Assembly: GCF_014649855.1 (NCBI RefSeq)
Contig: NZ_BMTV01000005.1
Location: 253,007-317,006, forward strand
Reading direction: 5' to 3'
Origin: Streptomyces roseolus
Lineage (GTDB): Bacteria > Actinomycetota > Actinomycetes > Streptomycetales > Streptomycetaceae
DNA: 64,000 nucleotides
A program made the position numbers and the translations under genes. Of the stretch, positions 51,201 through 59,851 are shown one piece after another. Within the stretch, counting starts at the first letter, position 1; each line of letters opens with the position of its first letter. The notes below the pieces were generated by a model. That model was not told the DNA's origin, did no database searches, and saw only the letters and a program-made list of their open reading frames with translations.

Positions 51201-52442
51201 GTGACCGGTACCGGCTCCGACCGTTCGCTGCGGGCCCGGCTGCGCTCCCTGCGGCCCGAGTCCTTCGGCGCCGAGCCCACGGGGGAGCGGCTGGCCCGCA
51301 TCCACCGCTCGCCGCACTTCGCCGACGGCGTCTTCCAGAACCCCGAGAAGGCCCGCCGCGGCCCCTCCGGCTCCACCGCCGACCTGATGAAGATCTACTT
51401 CGAGCGGGAGGCGCGCGCCCGCCGGGCCCCGGCCGGGGTGATCCCCGTCCACCCGACGACCGTGGCCGACCTGGCGCGCCCCGCCCCGGGCGGCCTGCGG
51501 ATCACCTGGCTGGGCCACTCCAGCGTGCTCGCCGAGATCGACGGCGTACGGATCCTCTTCGACCCGGTCTGGGGAGAGCGCTGCTCCCCCTTCTCCTTCG
51601 TCGGCCCCAAGCGGCTCCACCCGGCGCCCGCGCCGCTCGCCGCGCTCGGCCCGGTCGACGTGGTCGTGATCTCCCACGACCACTACGACCACCTCGACCT
51701 GCCGACGATCAAGGCGCTGGCCGCCACGGACACCCTCTTCGCCGTGCCGCTCGGCGTCGGCGCCCACCTGGAGCACTGGGGCGTCCCGGCCTCCCGGCTG
51801 CGCGAGCTGGACTGGCACGAGTCCACCGAGATCGGCGGGGTCGTCCTCACCGCCACCCCGGCCCGCCACTTCTGCGGCCGCGCCATCCGCAACCAGCAGC
51901 ACACCCTCTGGGCCTCCTGGTCGGTCCGCGGCCCCCGCCACCGGATCTTCCACAGCGGCGACACCGGCTACTTCCAGGGCTTCCAGGAGATCGGCGCCGC
52001 CCACGGCCCCTACGACGTCACCATGATCCAGATCGGCGCCTACTCCGAGTTCTGGCCCAAGAACCACACGGACTATACGCCGATGCCTGGGGCGTGGCCA
52101 GACATTCACATGTCGCCCGCGCAGGGGGTGCAGGCGCACCTTGACCTACAGGGAGGTGCTCCGGTCGGTGTGATGCTGCCGATCCACTGGGGCACGTTCA
52201 ACCTGGCTCCGCACCCGTGGGCGGAGCCGGGGGAGTGGACGAAGTACGAGTGCGAGGAAGTCGGCCAGGCGGTGGCGTTCCCCCATCCCGGTGAGCCCTT
52301 CGAGCCTGCCGGGAAGCTGCCCGAGGAGCCGTGGTGGCGGGCTGTGTCCCATTCGATCGCGCAGCCGTGGCGCCGGCCCCGGCCTGCCGAGGTCGCTGCG
52401 GAGCCGCGGAGCGAAGATCTCGACCTCGCGGGCGAGCGGTGA
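51201..52442 (+). CDS. Metallo-beta-lactamase-fold hydrolase (NAPE-PLD-like), with exchanged 3' end
   Basis: 413 residues. ISHDHYDHLD is the HxHxDH zinc motif, followed by TPARHFCGRA and HSGDTGYF (third zinc segment) and MLPIHWGTFNLAPHPWAEP near the C-terminus; together with ITWLGHSSVLAEIDG this matches NAPE-PLD/UlaG-like lipid or phosphodiester hydrolases. Up to about residue 290 codons nearly always end in G or C. From TAT ACG CCG ATG CCT (52074) onward the bias drops sharply, and the remaining 125 codons are copied twice more downstream. This indicates an acquired 3' end that keeps the frame. GTG 51201, AGGAGG 14 to 9 bases upstream. Confidence 0.85.
   Translation: MTGTGSDRSLRARLRSLRPESFGAEPTGERLARIHRSPHFADGVFQNPEKARRGPSGSTADLMKIYFEREARARRAPAGVIPVHPTTVADLARPAPGGLRITWLGHSSVLAEIDGVRILFDPVWGERCSPFSFVGPKRLHPAPAPLAALGPVDVVVISHDHYDHLDLPTIKALAATDTLFAVPLGVGAHLEHWGVPASRLRELDWHESTEIGGVVLTATPARHFCGRAIRNQQHTLWASWSVRGPRHRIFHSGDTGYFQGFQEIGAAHGPYDVTMIQIGAYSEFWPKNHTDYTPMPGAWPDIHMSPAQGVQAHLDLQGGAPVGVMLPIHWGTFNLAPHPWAEPGEWTKYECEEVGQAVAFPHPGEPFEPAGKLPEEPWWRAVSHSIAQPWRRPRPAEVAAEPRSEDLDLAGER
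52055..52112 (+). repeat. 58-bp direct repeat, left copy (putative attachment core)
   Basis: Starts GCCCAAGAACCACACGGACT and is identical base for base to 60466-60523. It lies inside the metallo-hydrolase coding sequence. Similarity continues at roughly 85% for several hundred bases beyond. Confidence 0.8.
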
Positions 52443-52639
52443 CGTCGGTCGGGGACGACCTTGCCGAGGTCGCGCGGATGCTGGAGCGTTTGCCGTCTGA
52501 GGGGCGCGACCGTGTGCTGCGGGCGTTGGACGGGGAACCTCGCAGAGAGCAGGCGGCCGTCGTCCAACAGTTCAGACCCTTGCCGACCTCGCAGGGGCCG
52601 TCCCGAGTTGTGGTCCGAACGCGCATCATCGGTCGCTGA
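52439..52639 (+). CDS. 66-residue protein coupled to the metallo-hydrolase (copy A)
   Basis: GTG overlaps the hydrolase stop (GTGA). The sequence is VTSVGDDLAEVARMLERL, then RDRVLRALDGEPRRE and a C-terminal FRPLPTSQGPSRVVVRTRI. Copies B and C share the pattern LARL-RDR-ALDG-RRE-PLPT-VVVRT, and copy C has the same length. The helical N-terminal half and conserved C-terminal strand suggest a small partner protein. I do not recognise the family. Confidence 0.55.
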   Translation: MTSVGDDLAEVARMLERLPSEGRDRVLRALDGEPRREQAAVVQQFRPLPTSQGPSRVVVRTRIIGR

Positions 52640-52776
52640 GCTGCAGTTTCGTACGGATCTTCTGGATGCTTGGCGGTTCGTGGGTGTCGGGATGTGCCCC
52701 TTCCCGCAGTCGACCGGCGGAGGCGGTCGGGCAAGGCATGATCGAGTCTCTGGGGATTCGATGGTAGGGGTGTGAT

Positions 52777-53808
52777 GTGAGGGATTGGCGGACCGATCCG
52801 ACGTTCGCGATGTGCCGAGCGCTGGTGGACGGAGCAGATCTGGCGTCGTTCGCGGGTGGCGCGTTCGATGTGCGGGCGGTGGTGGCCGGCATCCAGTCTG
52901 GTGCCCACAGCACGTTGCTCCTCGACGCCGTCCCGTGGGGGAACTTCCCTCATGGCGACGACGCCCGGGAGGCCGTTCACCTGCTGTGCGCCGGCGAGGA
53001 CCCCGCTAGCCACGCGACGGGCGTGCTGGGGGGCCTGTGTGCCAACGACAGCCGGGCCGCCGCCGCGCTCGCCGTACCGTTCCTGATCCCCATCGCCGCC
53101 GATGCCCATCACGCACACCGTGCCGCTGCCCTCGCCGTGCTTTCCGGTCCGGCCCGAGCTCGGCACTTCGGCGTCGCCTCCCGCAATGAACTCCTGCTCC
53201 ACCGCAACGATCCTCGGCGCCACGCCCCCGGCGACTATGACGACTACGGCGTCGAGGTGACCGGCTACCCGGCAGGCTGGTCGGTGGCCGCCGCCCGAGC
53301 CGCGATCACCGCCGGAACACCCGTACTCCTGCCGCTTCTCAACGACTCCGATCCCACCATCCGTATCGACGCCGCATACGCTCTGGCCACCGCCGCCGAC
53401 CCCGACCACATGGTCCGAACCGCCCTTGCCACCAGGTTCGCCACCGAGCATGACGCCATGGTCCGCGCCGCCCTGCTCCTCGCCGTCGCCGAGACCGCCC
53501 GAGCTCACGTACAGCCGCCGGCCATCTCGTGGTTCCGCGAGCGGTGGCAAGACCGGACAGAGGCCCCCGAAGTCCGCCTGGCCGCGGCAATCGGCTGGCT
53601 CTGCCTCACGGACGAACCCGCACCCGAGGACCTGCACCAGACCATCGACACCTTCGCCACAGAAGAACGCGCGCACGCCATGGACACCCTGCCGTGGATG
53701 TACGCCGCCGCCGGAACCGGTGAACCGGGACTCTCGCGCTGTATCCGCTGCATGATCCACCCCGAAAAGCCTGAACCGTACGACGACCCCTGGACCTTCT
53801 CGCTCTGA
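52777..53808 (+). CDS. HEAT-repeat protein
   Basis: 343 residues. Helical repeats with the Asp-Ala-Ala-x-Ala-Leu pattern are visible (SDPTIRIDAAYALATAAD, HDAMVRAALLLAVAETA, APEVRLAAAIGWLCLTDE, EERAHAMDTLPWMYAAAG). The N-terminal part (HGDDAREAVHLLCAGEDPASHATGVLGGLC) continues the same fold. No enzymatic motifs are seen; it is a protein-binding scaffold. GTG 52777 has AGGGG six bases upstream. It is the only gene of the first island module. Confidence 0.75.
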   Translation: MRDWRTDPTFAMCRALVDGADLASFAGGAFDVRAVVAGIQSGAHSTLLLDAVPWGNFPHGDDAREAVHLLCAGEDPASHATGVLGGLCANDSRAAAALAVPFLIPIAADAHHAHRAAALAVLSGPARARHFGVASRNELLLHRNDPRRHAPGDYDDYGVEVTGYPAGWSVAAARAAITAGTPVLLPLLNDSDPTIRIDAAYALATAADPDHMVRTALATRFATEHDAMVRAALLLAVAETARAHVQPPAISWFRERWQDRTEAPEVRLAAAIGWLCLTDEPAPEDLHQTIDTFATEERAHAMDTLPWMYAAAGTGEPGLSRCIRCMIHPEKPEPYDDPWTFSL

Positions 53809-53864
53809 GCGACCGGCCTCGCCCCCGCTTGCGCATCGAAGTTGTCTACCGGGGCCGGGGAGGG

Positions 53865-54230
53865 TTCCCGCGTCCGGGCGAGCCGTTCGAGCCTCGGGGA
53901 AGCTGCCAGAGAAGCCGTGGTGGCGGGCTGTGTCCCATCCGATCGCTCACCCGCGGCGTAGGCCCCAACCGGTCGAGGCTCCTGCCGAAGTCCCCAAGCG
54001 TGATCTCGACCTTGGGGGGTCGGTGACGGCGAGCGAGGATGACCTCGATGGGATCATGCGCCTACTGGCTCGTCTTCCGGGCGAGGAGCGCGACCGCTTG
54101 GTGCGTGCGCTGGACGGTGCGCCTCGCCGGGAGTGTTCGGCAGGTGCCCAGCAGTTCAGGCCCTTGCCGACGCTAGAGGGCCGCACCCAGTTGTCGTCCG
54201 AACACGCATCATGGGCAGCTGAGACAGCGG
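53865..54230 (+). pseudogene. Decayed second copy of the hydrolase 3' end and 66-codon ORF (copy B)
   Basis: From GTTCCCGCGTCCGGGCGAGC the sequence follows the hydrolase 3' end. A one-base deletion near 53893 (GCCTCGGGGAAGC against GCCTGCCGGGAAGC in copy A) breaks that frame. The following short ORF (GTG 54023: TASEDDLDGIMRLLARLPGEERDRLVRALDG) carries another one-base deletion near 54176, so its VVVRTRI end is out of frame. The 5' part of the repeat, including the 58-bp core, is missing. The rest of the 53809-54402 gap holds no supported gene. Confidence 0.75.
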
Positions 54231-54402
54231 GCGCGCGGAGCTGCCGATCATCTTGGCTGTGTCGGCAGGGTTCTCGGTCTCCTCGGCAGAAGCGAGGGAC
54301 GTGAGCAGGCCAAAGTCAATGGTCCCCCCCAGCGGGGCGGGTGTAGGAAGATTCGGCACAGGGAAGCGGGAAAGCCCCGGCGGGGTGCCGGGGCGCGGTG
54401 CG

Positions 54403-55299
54403 TCAGCCCTGGTGTGTTTCTCCGAACTCGGCCGCAACGTACTCCCGCGAGGGGAACATGAGCGGCTTGACGTGCACACCGGATGCATGTACCTCATCCA
54501 AGGTGTCCAGAGTCAGTCCACATGTGAAGCACTTGAGGGATCGGGGAACCATCAAGAGCGCGTTGGGCGACTCAGCTTGTTCGTCGAAGAAGACCGAGGC
54601 TTTGCTTGTGCACGCGGGACAGTCGGTTCCCACAAGACGTAGGACAACCCTTCGACCATCATCAAGCGTGACAGGGAGCTCCTCGTTGTACGGGGACATC
54701 TGAGCCCGCACGATGAGATCCCTGGCCTCGTCAGGGAGGCCCTCGAAGCGATCGTTGAACCTGTGGAGTGCCTGGCTGATGCGGACCTGCACGTCGCGAT
54801 GGACCTTGGATGCGGCCTGGTCGATCGCCACGCGTGCGGACTCGGTCCACCGCTCCCAGAAGGAGTTCAGGGGCTGATCCAATTCCTCATGGAGGGCTGC
54901 AACGGCTGCCGCAAGCGTCGAGAGCAATCCCTTGGCCTGGTTGCCAGTCGAGGCGTGGGCGACGCCGTTGCGCAGGTCGATCAGGAGGTCCAACGTCCGG
55001 TCGACGGGGAGGACATTCAGCGTGCGTAGGCGGGCGATGGCCTCTGCGGCGCCGATCGTGCGGACCTTGCTGGCGACGCGATGTCCGCCGAGATGAAACA
55101 GCATCTCCGCGCTGCCCTTCATCTCCGCGATGTAGATCGGGTTCTTTGAGACCAGGACGGCCTTACATAGGCGCTCTACAGAAACTCCGGCATGGAGGGC
55201 GAATTCGTCGTATTCTCCTCGCGCATGGTCGTCCATGGCCTTGTGCGCTGACTTCTTTGCGCCGGCCCAGAAGCTCTCGAAGGTGAGGGAATCGTCCAT
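54403..55299 (-). CDS. HEPN-like protein with C-terminal zinc ribbon
   Basis: 298 residues. An all-helical N-terminal domain (residues 1-150) carries R110-NGVA-H115, the Rx4H active-site motif of HEPN ribonucleases, in LIDLRNGVAHAS. A helical linker (150-200) leads to a C-terminal zinc ribbon with DCPACTSK and KCFTCGLT (two CxxC pairs). This combination suggests an RNase-type effector with a nucleic-acid-binding ribbon, common in defence and toxin modules. No antitoxin gene overlaps it. The family is not recognised by name, and there is no clear ribosome-binding site at ATG 55299. The 206 bases upstream (55300-55505) hold no gene. Confidence 0.7.
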   Translation of the reverse strand: MDDSLTFESFWAGAKKSAHKAMDDHARGEYDEFALHAGVSVERLCKAVLVSKNPIYIAEMKGSAEMLFHLGGHRVASKVRTIGAAEAIARLRTLNVLPVDRTLDLLIDLRNGVAHASTGNQAKGLLSTLAAAVAALHEELDQPLNSFWERWTESARVAIDQAASKVHRDVQVRISQALHRFNDRFEGLPDEARDLIVRAQMSPYNEELPVTLDDGRRVVLRLVGTDCPACTSKASVFFDEQAESPNALLMVPRSLKCFTCGLTLDTLDEVHASGVHVKPLMFPSREYVAAEFGETHQG

Positions 55300-55505
55300 A
55301 GGAGGACGGTAACGGCCGATGCACTACAGGGGCGATCGAGTTCCGGAAGCCCCCGCCGGTCTGGTCGACCCTCGTCTTGGCACGTGTGGTGCTGGAGAGT
55401 TGCCTGTTCGTCGACTACCTCTGAAGATCCCTCGGATCTCTGGCACGCTTCGGCTGGCAGGTCCGCGAACTCACCCTCGGCCGAGCAACACAGGACGGAC
55501 CCGCG

Positions 55506-57263
55506 TTACCACTCGTTGCTGTTGCCCTCGGCGATCCGCAGGATCTGGCTGGCGAGTCGCTGCACCACGTCGCTGTATCGCTCGCTGCCAAACTCGTCGG
55601 CCGCAGAGACCGCTGGGAACATCTGCTTGATGAGATCTGCGACCAACCTCGCAGGGAACCAATCCGGCAATTCCGAGATTCGCTGGAATGTCCGAGTCGC
55701 ATCGGTTCCGTCAGGGCTGAAGGTCTCACCCCACTGCCCCATCGCTTCGATTATCGCCGGCAGCAGGTCTGGGTTTCCCTCAAGTGCTGTCTTCAGGGTC
55801 TCTCGAACTTCTCCGCCGTGGCTGGCACCCGCAGTCCATGCAAGCAGCCGTCGTGCGTAATTGCTGTTGGCCGCCCAGGCAGTGGGAGCCTTCCAGTCTT
55901 CAGCCAGCAGGAGTTTCGTGGCTTCGGCGGCTGCCGCATCCTGCAGTTCCTCGCGACCCTGCTGTTTCGCGATGGTGCCGAGATGCTGGAGCAGAACAAC
56001 CGAGGCAGCCAGAGGCGTCTGCTCGCTGGCCTGACGAATGAGGGCACGGTAGGTGGTCTCGTCGGCATTGCGGGCCACAGTCGCCGCACGCCGGGCCGTA
56101 ACGTCTAGCCCCATCGCCGTCAGCGATGGCACGGGGGGAAGAGCGTTCGCCAAAGGCAGCGCCTCGATCAGGCGTGCGTACAGCGCCGCGTCGTAGTCAC
56201 GGTGCTTCACCCGGCCCCAGGGGCCTGCCGATTCCAGTAGTTCCCAGTGCTCCCGCACCGCACGCTGTTGGTCTGTTTCGACCGGTCCAGAGACGGCGAG
56301 GGTCGGCTCGGGCGGGGAGACTGTCCGGTCCCCTCGCCAGGCGGCGCTCAGGGCCGCTGAGGCGCGCTGCAGCTCGGCGACCGCGTCCGGCCATGCCTGG
56401 TCGTCCTCGGACGGCGGCCGTCCTGGCCATCGACCTGCTGCGGCAATCAGTTCTTCGACCCGTCGTTCCACCCAGTCGCACCACGGCCCGAGACTCTGGT
56501 CGGCGGCAGATACGGCGTGGAGCTCGGCAACGACCTCTACGGCCAAGGGTTCTAGTTCGGCCTGGCTCGCGGCGAGAACTCCATTCAGCGCATCCTCGTA
56601 GGGCTTGGTCTCTGCCCTGGACGGCTCGACGGTCAGGCGGTCCCCATCCAGATCAAAGACGGGCATCGTCCTGTTCATGTGGAGACGCAATGCCTGCCAA
56701 TCCTGAGCCGCTTGATGCGCGAGGCGACGTCGCTGGCGACCGACGCTCACCATCTTCCCTACCGCCCGGGCCGCCGCCACGACCGTCGTCGCACTGGCCG
56801 TGGCGACGCTCAGCGGAAGCGGGTCGAAGGAGAGCATGGAGGCTTCCGCGACTTCATCGTTGTTCAGGTGCCACGACCGCTGAATCTGGTCGTGCTCGGC
56901 CAGTTGCGTCGCCTTCCACTCCCGCAGCATCTCCGGAGGGAACCGGGCGGCGTTTTCATCGATCTCATACGAGTGCTCGATGCATAGCAGGAGCAGGTTC
57001 TCCCCGCTGCGGTTCGCCTCGTCTGACATGCCGGCGTTCCATCGGGGGCCACCCTCCCTGCGAGCGTGGATGTGCGCGACGCGGCTGTTGAGGGTCCGAT
57101 CGCCGGTCTCGTTGTCCAACCGGAACAAGGGGCGCTGACAGTCCGGCTTGCCGCAGCGGAAAGCGGTTCCGTACAGCTGTTTCACTGTTGCGTCTGTCGG
57201 CGCGGGATGTTCTACCGGGCGACGATTCGGGTTCCCACCTGTCACCGAGGCATTGTGCCCCAT
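55506..57263 (-). CDS. HNH endonuclease-domain protein with long helical C-terminus
   Basis: 585 residues from ATG 57263 (tentative; the frame is open to 57389). The N-terminal HNH unit is clear: CGKPDC and a later cysteine frame a zinc site, VAHIHARREGGPRWN supplies the catalytic histidines, and NRSGENLLLLCIEHSYEID the Asn-His pair. A short hydrophobic stretch (LSVATASATTVVAAARAVG) then leads into about 400 residues of helical repeats (RRAATVARNADETTYRALIRQASEQTPLAASVVLLQHLG). HNH plus helical sensor resembles phage-restriction effectors. It is separated from the upstream REase gene by a strong terminator. Confidence 0.75.
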   Translation of the reverse strand: MGHNASVTGGNPNRRPVEHPAPTDATVKQLYGTAFRCGKPDCQRPLFRLDNETGDRTLNSRVAHIHARREGGPRWNAGMSDEANRSGENLLLLCIEHSYEIDENAARFPPEMLREWKATQLAEHDQIQRSWHLNNDEVAEASMLSFDPLPLSVATASATTVVAAARAVGKMVSVGRQRRRLAHQAAQDWQALRLHMNRTMPVFDLDGDRLTVEPSRAETKPYEDALNGVLAASQAELEPLAVEVVAELHAVSAADQSLGPWCDWVERRVEELIAAAGRWPGRPPSEDDQAWPDAVAELQRASAALSAAWRGDRTVSPPEPTLAVSGPVETDQQRAVREHWELLESAGPWGRVKHRDYDAALYARLIEALPLANALPPVPSLTAMGLDVTARRAATVARNADETTYRALIRQASEQTPLAASVVLLQHLGTIAKQQGREELQDAAAAEATKLLLAEDWKAPTAWAANSNYARRLLAWTAGASHGGEVRETLKTALEGNPDLLPAIIEAMGQWGETFSPDGTDATRTFQRISELPDWFPARLVADLIKQMFPAVSAADEFGSERYSDVVQRLASQILRIAEGNSNEW

Positions 57264-57357
57264 GTGGCGACGGGCAGCGGCAACTTCCGCGCACCAAGCC
57301 CTTGGCTCGGTATGCAGACACGGCCAGCGTCTCACGTGCAGTTCATTGAGAGTGCGG

Positions 57358-57395
57358 CCTGGGGTGGGGCAGGCGGGTGCCTGCCCCACCCCAGG
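57358..57395 (-). terminator. Strong hairpin terminator downstream of the REase gene
   Basis: A perfect 17-bp stem (57358-57374 with 57379-57395) with a GGGT loop on the plus strand, 8 bases after the PD-(D/E)XK gene's stop on the minus strand. It isolates the winged-helix/REase operon from the HNH gene. Confidence 0.8.
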
Positions 57396-57402
57396 TACGT
57401 GA

Positions 57403-58593
57403 TCACTGATGCTTCGACTGGCTGAGCGAGGCTGTTGCGGCTCGGTCGAAGGGCAGGTCCTTCAAGGGAAGTAGGTGTTTCGTCAACTCTGGCACCGCCT
57501 TCGCCAGGCAGTCCATGGCAATCCCCAGGGCCTGTCGGTGCTCTCGCGCGAAGAGGTGATCGAACGCTGGCGCCTTCCAAGCGTCGCCGCCGAGTAGGGC
57601 GTCGAAAACCGCCAGGTCGATGGTCTGCGGCAGCTGGCGGGCGATAGGGCTTCGGCGTCGCAGCCGTTCGGCGAGGTCCATGAAGTTGACCAGCCACACT
57701 GGTGTCTGCGACATCGCGTCGCGGACGGAGGGGACAGGGCGCTCAATCGCGGGTGCCCCTGCCGACCGGTACGCCTGATGAATGGTTACGAGCTCTTCGC
57801 GGAGCAAGGCGTCAGCCATCTCTGCCACTCGCAGGATCTGGCGGTCGTGAGGGTCTCCGGTGTTCAGCCCCTGCTCGATCTCTCGCCGCGTGCCCTCGGA
57901 GCCCACGGTGTCGGTCCGACCGCCGGCGCGTAGGGCTGCGGATACCAACGCTTGGAGAACGTGACCGGCCAACAGCTTGGCCAAAGGGTTGGGAAGGACT
58001 GTCCCCGTGCGTGTCACCTCGTCCAGGGTCAGCAGCGCTCCTAGGACTCTGTGAGGATCAGCCAGGAGCGCGTCGTGCCTGAGGAAGGAGACGAGCCCTG
58101 ACGGGAGATCTCCGATCTTCTTGAGCTGCTGGTCCGCGGCAGCGCTCTCCTCCTTGAAGGCGGTCTCCCCGATGGTGGCGAAGTGCTGCGGTACGTGTTC
58201 CAGGACTTGCTCACGACGCTCCAGCTCGGAGCTGGCAAATAGGTCAACCCCGATGTGGCGCGCTACCCCGCGGCCGGCCTCAGTGACGGTTTGGCGAACG
58301 AGCGCCGAGCGGTCCGCACCGACGAGGGCCTGCAGCCCCCGCAACCACAAGAGGCGGTCCTGCTCCCCGCTCTGTCCGCGGGTGGACTTGCACTCGCTGA
58401 TGCCGATGTGGGGACGGAGTCTTGAGTCGAAGTCGATCGACAGCACGTCGACGTCCGTTACCGTACGCGGCCGCCCTCCGACGCTCTGCGTGACAGGGTG
58501 ACGTACGCGGACGAGTGCGCCATCCGCGAACTCCGCTCGGGCGAACCGGCGTTCCAGTTCGTCGCCCTTTTCCTTTCCAGCCCTACCGGTCAT
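57403..58593 (-). CDS. PD-(D/E)XK nuclease-like protein
   Basis: 396 residues. N-terminal restriction-endonuclease fold: GDELERRF (E12), TVTDVDVLSIDF (D47/D49) and IGISECKSTRG (E67-x-K69) give the E...D...ExK active site. The remaining 320 residues are helical without known motifs. Its start overlaps the upstream winged-helix gene by 11 bases, so the two are a coupled pair. The arrangement suggests a nuclease guided or gated by the winged-helix partner. No methyltransferase is present, so it is not a classical restriction-modification system. Confidence 0.72.
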   Translation of the reverse strand: MTGRAGKEKGDELERRFARAEFADGALVRVRHPVTQSVGGRPRTVTDVDVLSIDFDSRLRPHIGISECKSTRGQSGEQDRLLWLRGLQALVGADRSALVRQTVTEAGRGVARHIGVDLFASSELERREQVLEHVPQHFATIGETAFKEESAAADQQLKKIGDLPSGLVSFLRHDALLADPHRVLGALLTLDEVTRTGTVLPNPLAKLLAGHVLQALVSAALRAGGRTDTVGSEGTRREIEQGLNTGDPHDRQILRVAEMADALLREELVTIHQAYRSAGAPAIERPVPSVRDAMSQTPVWLVNFMDLAERLRRRSPIARQLPQTIDLAVFDALLGGDAWKAPAFDHLFAREHRQALGIAMDCLAKAVPELTKHLLPLKDLPFDRAATASLSQSKHQ

Positions 58594-59851
58594 AGCGTCG
58601 CCGCCCCATTTCCTGTCGCAGTGCGGCGAGAATATCTTGCGAAGCGCTGGGGCTGGGGGCTGCTTCCTTAGGGGACTGGACCAGGCGTCGTGCACGTTCC
58701 GCTTCAGGGTGGCGGTAGCCGCGCTGTCCTTGGAGGGCACCCGACGTGGTGTTTCCGTCTGCGCTGTCCTCAAGGTAGGTGATGGCCTCCTCGGCGACGT
58801 CTGCCTGCAGGAGGACGAACTTCTTGAACCTGTATGCCGGCTCAACGCGGACAATTCCGGCAGTTTCGAGCATGGAGTAGTCGGTGCCGATGTTGGATGC
58901 GTCTCCTGCCTCGCCGTTTCGTACCAGCTTTCGCAGGAAGGAGGTTGGAGCGAAGAGCCGGTTACTGGCGAATCGTCGAGCGAACACCATGGAGCCGATG
59001 AGCTGACGCACGTGCCCGGACGGGTCGGCTCCCGTCGGGGCGTCGAACACGGATCGCCCCATATGCGGAGAGAAGAGGAATGCTCGCTCCTGGCCTCCGA
59101 GCGTGGTGACGATAGATCGCAGCAGAAGTCCTTGGGAGACGGCATAGTCCACCCACTTCCGTTCTCCGGACTGGATCTCGTCCTCAGGCATTCCAGCCGT
59201 CGCAGCCACCTCCTCCAGAACGCCGCTCAGTGCCGCTCGTACGGCCCCATCCTCGGCCTGCAAAGCGGCATGAGAATGATCTTTGTCAACTGCCCAGACA
59301 TTGGGGTTGAAGAGCACCTCGTCCCCGTCGGCGCTCCGCTGACGAGTGCAGAGGTGCAGGGATTCAAGGTTTTCGATTGCCCGGACGGTGAGCTCTTCGG
59401 GTCCGAGTGTCGCGCACTCCTCCTTTGCCGTTGAAATGGTGATCGGCATGATGGTGGTTATGCGGAGAATCGTGAGAGCCGTCATCTCAAGCGGTTCAGG
59501 CATGACGTTACTGAGAACGCTGTCGGCACGTTGGTAGAGATCGTCGACAGGCGGGATTTTCTCGGACACCACCTTGATGGCGCCCTCATGGTCGCGCTCA
59601 AGGTCGACAAGGCCCAGCACCTCAAGCGTGGGAAGGAACTCCCTACGGATCTCTCGTTTGCTGATGCCGGCGCTGACCCCAAGGGCCTCGACACGCTCGG
59701 GTGAGCTGACACCGCTGCCCCGTAGCCGGAGAGCGAGCTCAAAGATCCGGCCCGCGAACTCAAGCTGGGCCAGATCAGCCTTGGGCTGGCTGGCCCCGTA
59801 AGTGCTCAGGTGTCGTGACATGCCGACAAGAAGTTCTGCAGTTGGTAGCAA
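58583..59851 (-). CDS. Winged-helix-type protein paired with the PD-(D/E)XK nuclease
   Basis: 422 residues from TTG 59851, which has GGAG six bases upstream (an ATG at 59821 has none). SPERVEALGVSAGISKREIRREFLPTLEVLGLVDLERDHEGAIKVVSE is a winged helix near residue 60. A second such unit may exist around LIGSMVFARRFASNRLFAPTSFLRKLVRNGEAGDASNIGTDYSMLETAGIVRVEP (about 285-340). The C-terminus (SASQDILAALRQEMGRRRYDR) is charged. There is no nuclease or ATPase motif. It may be the recognition subunit of a two-gene system. I do not recognise the family. Confidence 0.7.
   Translation of the reverse strand: MLPTAELLVGMSRHLSTYGASQPKADLAQLEFAGRIFELALRLRGSGVSSPERVEALGVSAGISKREIRREFLPTLEVLGLVDLERDHEGAIKVVSEKIPPVDDLYQRADSVLSNVMPEPLEMTALTILRITTIMPITISTAKEECATLGPEELTVRAIENLESLHLCTRQRSADGDEVLFNPNVWAVDKDHSHAALQAEDGAVRAALSGVLEEVAATAGMPEDEIQSGERKWVDYAVSQGLLLRSIVTTLGGQERAFLFSPHMGRSVFDAPTGADPSGHVRQLIGSMVFARRFASNRLFAPTSFLRKLVRNGEAGDASNIGTDYSMLETAGIVRVEPAYRFKKFVLLQADVAEEAITYLEDSADGNTTSGALQGQRGYRHPEAERARRLVQSPKEAAPSPSASQDILAALRQEMGRRRYDR

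Noticed and set aside
57403..59851. Classical restriction-modification system
   Set aside because: No methyltransferase motif (such as NPPY or a SAM-binding FxGxG) occurs in or next to the nuclease pair.
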